64,000 bases of DNA from JACCXG01 sp963785755 (GTDB lineage Bacteria; Acidobacteriota; Vicinamibacteria; Vicinamibacterales; 2-12-FULL-66-21). The stretch is from contig CAWAXG010000031.1 in NCBI GenBank assembly GCA_963785755.1, positions 124,001 to 188,000 of the forward strand, in the 5' to 3' direction. A program made the translations under genes and the position numbers. Below the pieces are notes generated by a model. The model was not told the origin of the DNA. It worked only from the letters and a program-made list of their open reading frames with translations, and did not search any database. Below, piece by piece: positions 61,786 through 64,000 of the stretch (its first letter is position 1; each line of letters starts with the position of its first letter).

Positions 61786-64000
61786 TGCCGTTCGCGCTCC
61801 TCGTCCTGGTCCGGCTCGCGGTTTCGGCGTTCTTCCTCCTGACCTGCGCGTACGCGGTGCTCAACTGCAGCCCGTTCGCGTTCGACATGTTCATCAAGCC
61901 GCAGCTGATTCCCTGGCTCACCAGATTCGTCGCCTGGCATCACGTGTGGTTCGCCGTCGCCTATGTGGCCAGTGTCGCGGCTCTGGCGCCAGCGCTCGCG
62001 TCGCGCGCCCGGCACGGCTCCGCGCGAGCCGCGCACTGGCTGGCGCTCGGCTATGTCGTCTCCATGGGCCTGACGGCGGCCGCCCTCCTGGTTTCGCCTT
62101 TTCTCCCGACGCTGTGGAACGACGGACGCGCACTGCCAACCGCACTCGCGTCGCTGGTGCCGCTCGTGTGGCTGGCGGTCATCGACCATCTGGCCTCGCA
62201 CGAAGCGATTCTCGCGGGGGAGTCCGAATCCGCGCTCACGACCGGACATCGCCGGCTGCTGGTGGCGTGCGGGGGCACAGCTCTCTACGTCTGGGTGGTC
62301 CATGTCATTCGAGCGTTCGTTCACGGCGCCGAACAGGGAAGCGGCCTTGCGTGGACGTTGACGGCGATCTGGACGCTCGTGCTGGCTGCGGCGGTGTTTT
62401 CGTTCGTGTTCGCCATGCTTGCGGTCGTCACCGCGATTGCCGCGCGAACGGGAGCGCCGAGGCGGCTCGAGTTCAGCCTGATCGTGGCGTTGATGGCGGC
62501 CGGCCTGTGCGAGCTGTTCAAGCGTGCGGTCTTGCCGACCTTGTCCCTCGCAGCTGGAGATTCGGCGATTCTCGGCGCGGCCGCGGGCGCGACGCTCGCG
62601 CTCACCTGGTCGGGATTGATGCTGCGGCGGCCCGCACGCGTCGATGCCCCGCGCACGGCGGCCGAGATCCTGTTGGCACCCGCGAGTAGTCAGAAGTCGA
62701 CGGCGTTCGCCTTCATCGCGCTCGCCGTGTTTTCGTTCGTGACCTTGAATGCCATCGAGCGTCTCGACTGGAACTTCGTCGGCCAGCGACTGATCGTGAC
62801 GGTCGAGTGCCTGCTCGCGCTCGCGCTGATGATGCGCGCGACCCAGGGCGTTCGGGACGGTGAAGGGTCGATGCGCGCGGTGTTCGTCGCCCCGCTCGTG
62901 GCGCTGATCGCGATCGTGGCGGTGCCGCCGGGCGCGGCGCGTCTGGCGGCCTGGACAGGGAATCGCAGCCTCGAGCCCGAGGCGGCATTCGAGCGCTACG
63001 CGGCCGGTGAAATCGCCTTCAGGCTGATGGCGGATGTCGTCGTGGCGCGGTCCGGCTTCGATGATGCCGACTATCACCGCTTCCTGAAGGAACGCGCCGC
63101 GGGCGCGGGGCGAATCAGCGTTCCCGACGTCGAATTCGCGGCGCCGATCGTCAGGGCCGCGGACCGGCGCAACCCGGACATCTTCGTGTTCGTGATCGAC
63201 AGCCTGCGCCGCGACTATCTCTCGCCCTACAACCCCGATGTCAGCTTCACGCCGAACATCGCCCGGTTCGCCGACGAGAACTTCGTGTTCAAGAACGTGT
63301 TCACCAGGCACGGCGGCACCGAGCTCGCCATGGCCTCGATCTGGTCGGGGGCGACCGTCGTCCGCAAGGTGCGTGCGAGCCAGTTCGAGCGCATGAACGC
63401 GCTGGAAAAGCTGGTCAACGCGAACGGCTACCGCATCGCGATCAACGACTTCACCGTGGCCGAGCATCTCCGGGCCGCAACGCCGAAAACGACGATCGAT
63501 CCCGGTGTCCCGAGCGTCGACACCGACCTGTGCCAGAACCTCCGGAGTCTGGAACGACATCTGGACGAGTCCGGCACGGACCCGCGGCCGGTGTTCGGCT
63601 ACTTCGCGCCGATGAACGTCCACATCCTGAACACGCAGCGGGGCGGGCAGACCTCGCTCGATGGCGACTACCCGGGGTTCTACGCTCCGTACGCGTCGCG
63701 GCTGAAGCGCCTCGATGGCTGCTTCCAGCAGTTCATCGCTTATCTGAAGGCCCGCAACCGGTACGATGACAGCATCATCGTGCTGACGAGCGATCATGGC
63801 GATTCGCTCGGCGAAGAGGGCCACTGGGGCCACGCCATGTGGCTGTTCCCCGAGGACGTTCGCATTCCGCTGATCGTCAAGATTCCGGAAGCGATGAAGC
63901 CGCGCGTGACGACGGATCTTGCGCGGGTGGCCTTTTCGACCGACATCGCGCCGACGCTTCATGCGCTGCTCGATCGGCCGGTCCTCGATCTCGGGCCGCT
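61782..64000 (+). CDS. Membrane protein with sulfatase/phosphatase-fold C-domain, LtaS-like (partial)
   Basis: The frame is open to the window edge, about 739 residues visible. The N-terminal 400 or so residues hold about ten hydrophobic helices. A soluble domain follows with metal-binding Asp in PDIFVFVIDSLRRDYLSPYN, a candidate nucleophile in the segment RHGGTELAMASIWSG, and the second metal site IIVLTSDHGDSLGEEGHWGH. This arrangement (membrane anchor plus alkaline-phosphatase-superfamily domain) resembles lipoteichoic-acid synthase, OpgB/MdoB and phosphoethanolamine transferases. The expected role is transfer of a phospho-group to an envelope glycan or lipid, but the substrate is unknown. 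The long minus-strand open frame over it is a shadow. Confidence 0.78.
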   Translation, partial: MMPFALLVLVRLAVSAFFLLTCAYAVLNCSPFAFDMFIKPQLIPWLTRFVAWHHVWFAVAYVASVAALAPALASRARHGSARAAHWLALGYVVSMGLTAAALLVSPFLPTLWNDGRALPTALASLVPLVWLAVIDHLASHEAILAGESESALTTGHRRLLVACGGTALYVWVVHVIRAFVHGAEQGSGLAWTLTAIWTLVLAAAVFSFVFAMLAVVTAIAARTGAPRRLEFSLIVALMAAGLCELFKRAVLPTLSLAAGDSAILGAAAGATLALTWSGLMLRRPARVDAPRTAAEILLAPASSQKSTAFAFIALAVFSFVTLNAIERLDWNFVGQRLIVTVECLLALALMMRATQGVRDGEGSMRAVFVAPLVALIAIVAVPPGAARLAAWTGNRSLEPEAAFERYAAGEIAFRLMADVVVARSGFDDADYHRFLKERAAGAGRISVPDVEFAAPIVRAADRRNPDIFVFVIDSLRRDYLSPYNPDVSFTPNIARFADENFVFKNVFTRHGGTELAMASIWSGATVVRKVRASQFERMNALEKLVNANGYRIAINDFTVAEHLRAATPKTTIDPGVPSVDTDLCQNLRSLERHLDESGTDPRPVFGYFAPMNVHILNTQRGGQTSLDGDYPGFYAPYASRLKRLDGCFQQFIAYLKARNRYDDSIIVLTSDHGDSLGEEGHWGHAMWLFPEDVRIPLIVKIPEAMKPRVTTDLARVAFSTDIAPTLHALLDRPVLDLGP

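Noticed and set aside
61716..63962. 748-codon open frame on the minus strand
   Set aside because: It is a shadow of the membrane sulfatase-fold gene on the plus strand: Arg/His/Gly-rich with no motif, caused by high-GC codon bias.

Overview
The window is 64 kb of high-GC chromosomal DNA. I infer a soil-type Acidobacteriota, probably class Vicinamibacteria. The basis is the codon use, the strong content of secreted, ABC-exporter and type IV pilus genes, and the dense intergenic repeats; no rRNA is present to confirm the assignment.

Layout. Positions 1-19 kb hold mixed housekeeping and accessory genes: a fungal-type cytosine deaminase, a sulfatase, a double TonB-C protein, an Fe-alcohol dehydrogenase, a DinB pair protein, an MHS-type MFS permease, a beta-hydroxyacid dehydrogenase, an ACMSD-like amidohydrolase with an APC permease, a ParB-like protein, a methyltransferase, tryptophan 2,3-dioxygenase and a CsbD protein. 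Positions 19.4-40.6 kb hold one long ribosomal cluster: str (rpsL, rpsG, fusA), S10, spc and alpha operons, ending in rpoA-rplQ and an intrinsic terminator. tuf is absent between fusA and rpsJ. Positions 40.7-44.1 kb hold two divergent multi-pass membrane proteins. On the minus strand, 44.3-51.3 kb carries an EF-G-like paralogue and a YIP1/adaptor/two-permease MacB-type operon without an ATPase. Positions 51.4-61.2 kb hold a beta-barrel protein and pilB-pilT-pilC-pilS-pilR-pilA; a sigma-54 promoter precedes pilA, and a shared palindrome lies upstream of both pilA and pilB. The window closes with a TPR protein and a partial LtaS-like membrane sulfatase-fold protein.

The most striking content is intergenic. 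Nearly every larger gap, including about 20 gaps inside the ribosomal operons, holds a short element whose two arms are imperfect tandem repeats of a 7-8 bp word, with the right arm the reverse complement of the left. Several families with unrelated words (AACTGGN, GGTTCANN, GATCGGT, CACGTAG, CTTCCAA, GCACGACG) share this architecture. REP-like hairpins of the GCGGGGCTTCAGCCCCGC type lie among them. One family (F) carries a 62-bp core identical at 61 positions between two inverted copies 50 kb apart. I know of no named family that matches this design.

The sequence also contains seven apparent single-base insertions (five in fusA, one in pilR, one in an ABC permease) and one apparent deletion. 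Removing them restores full-length proteins exactly, so assembly error should be excluded before any of these genes is called a pseudogene.
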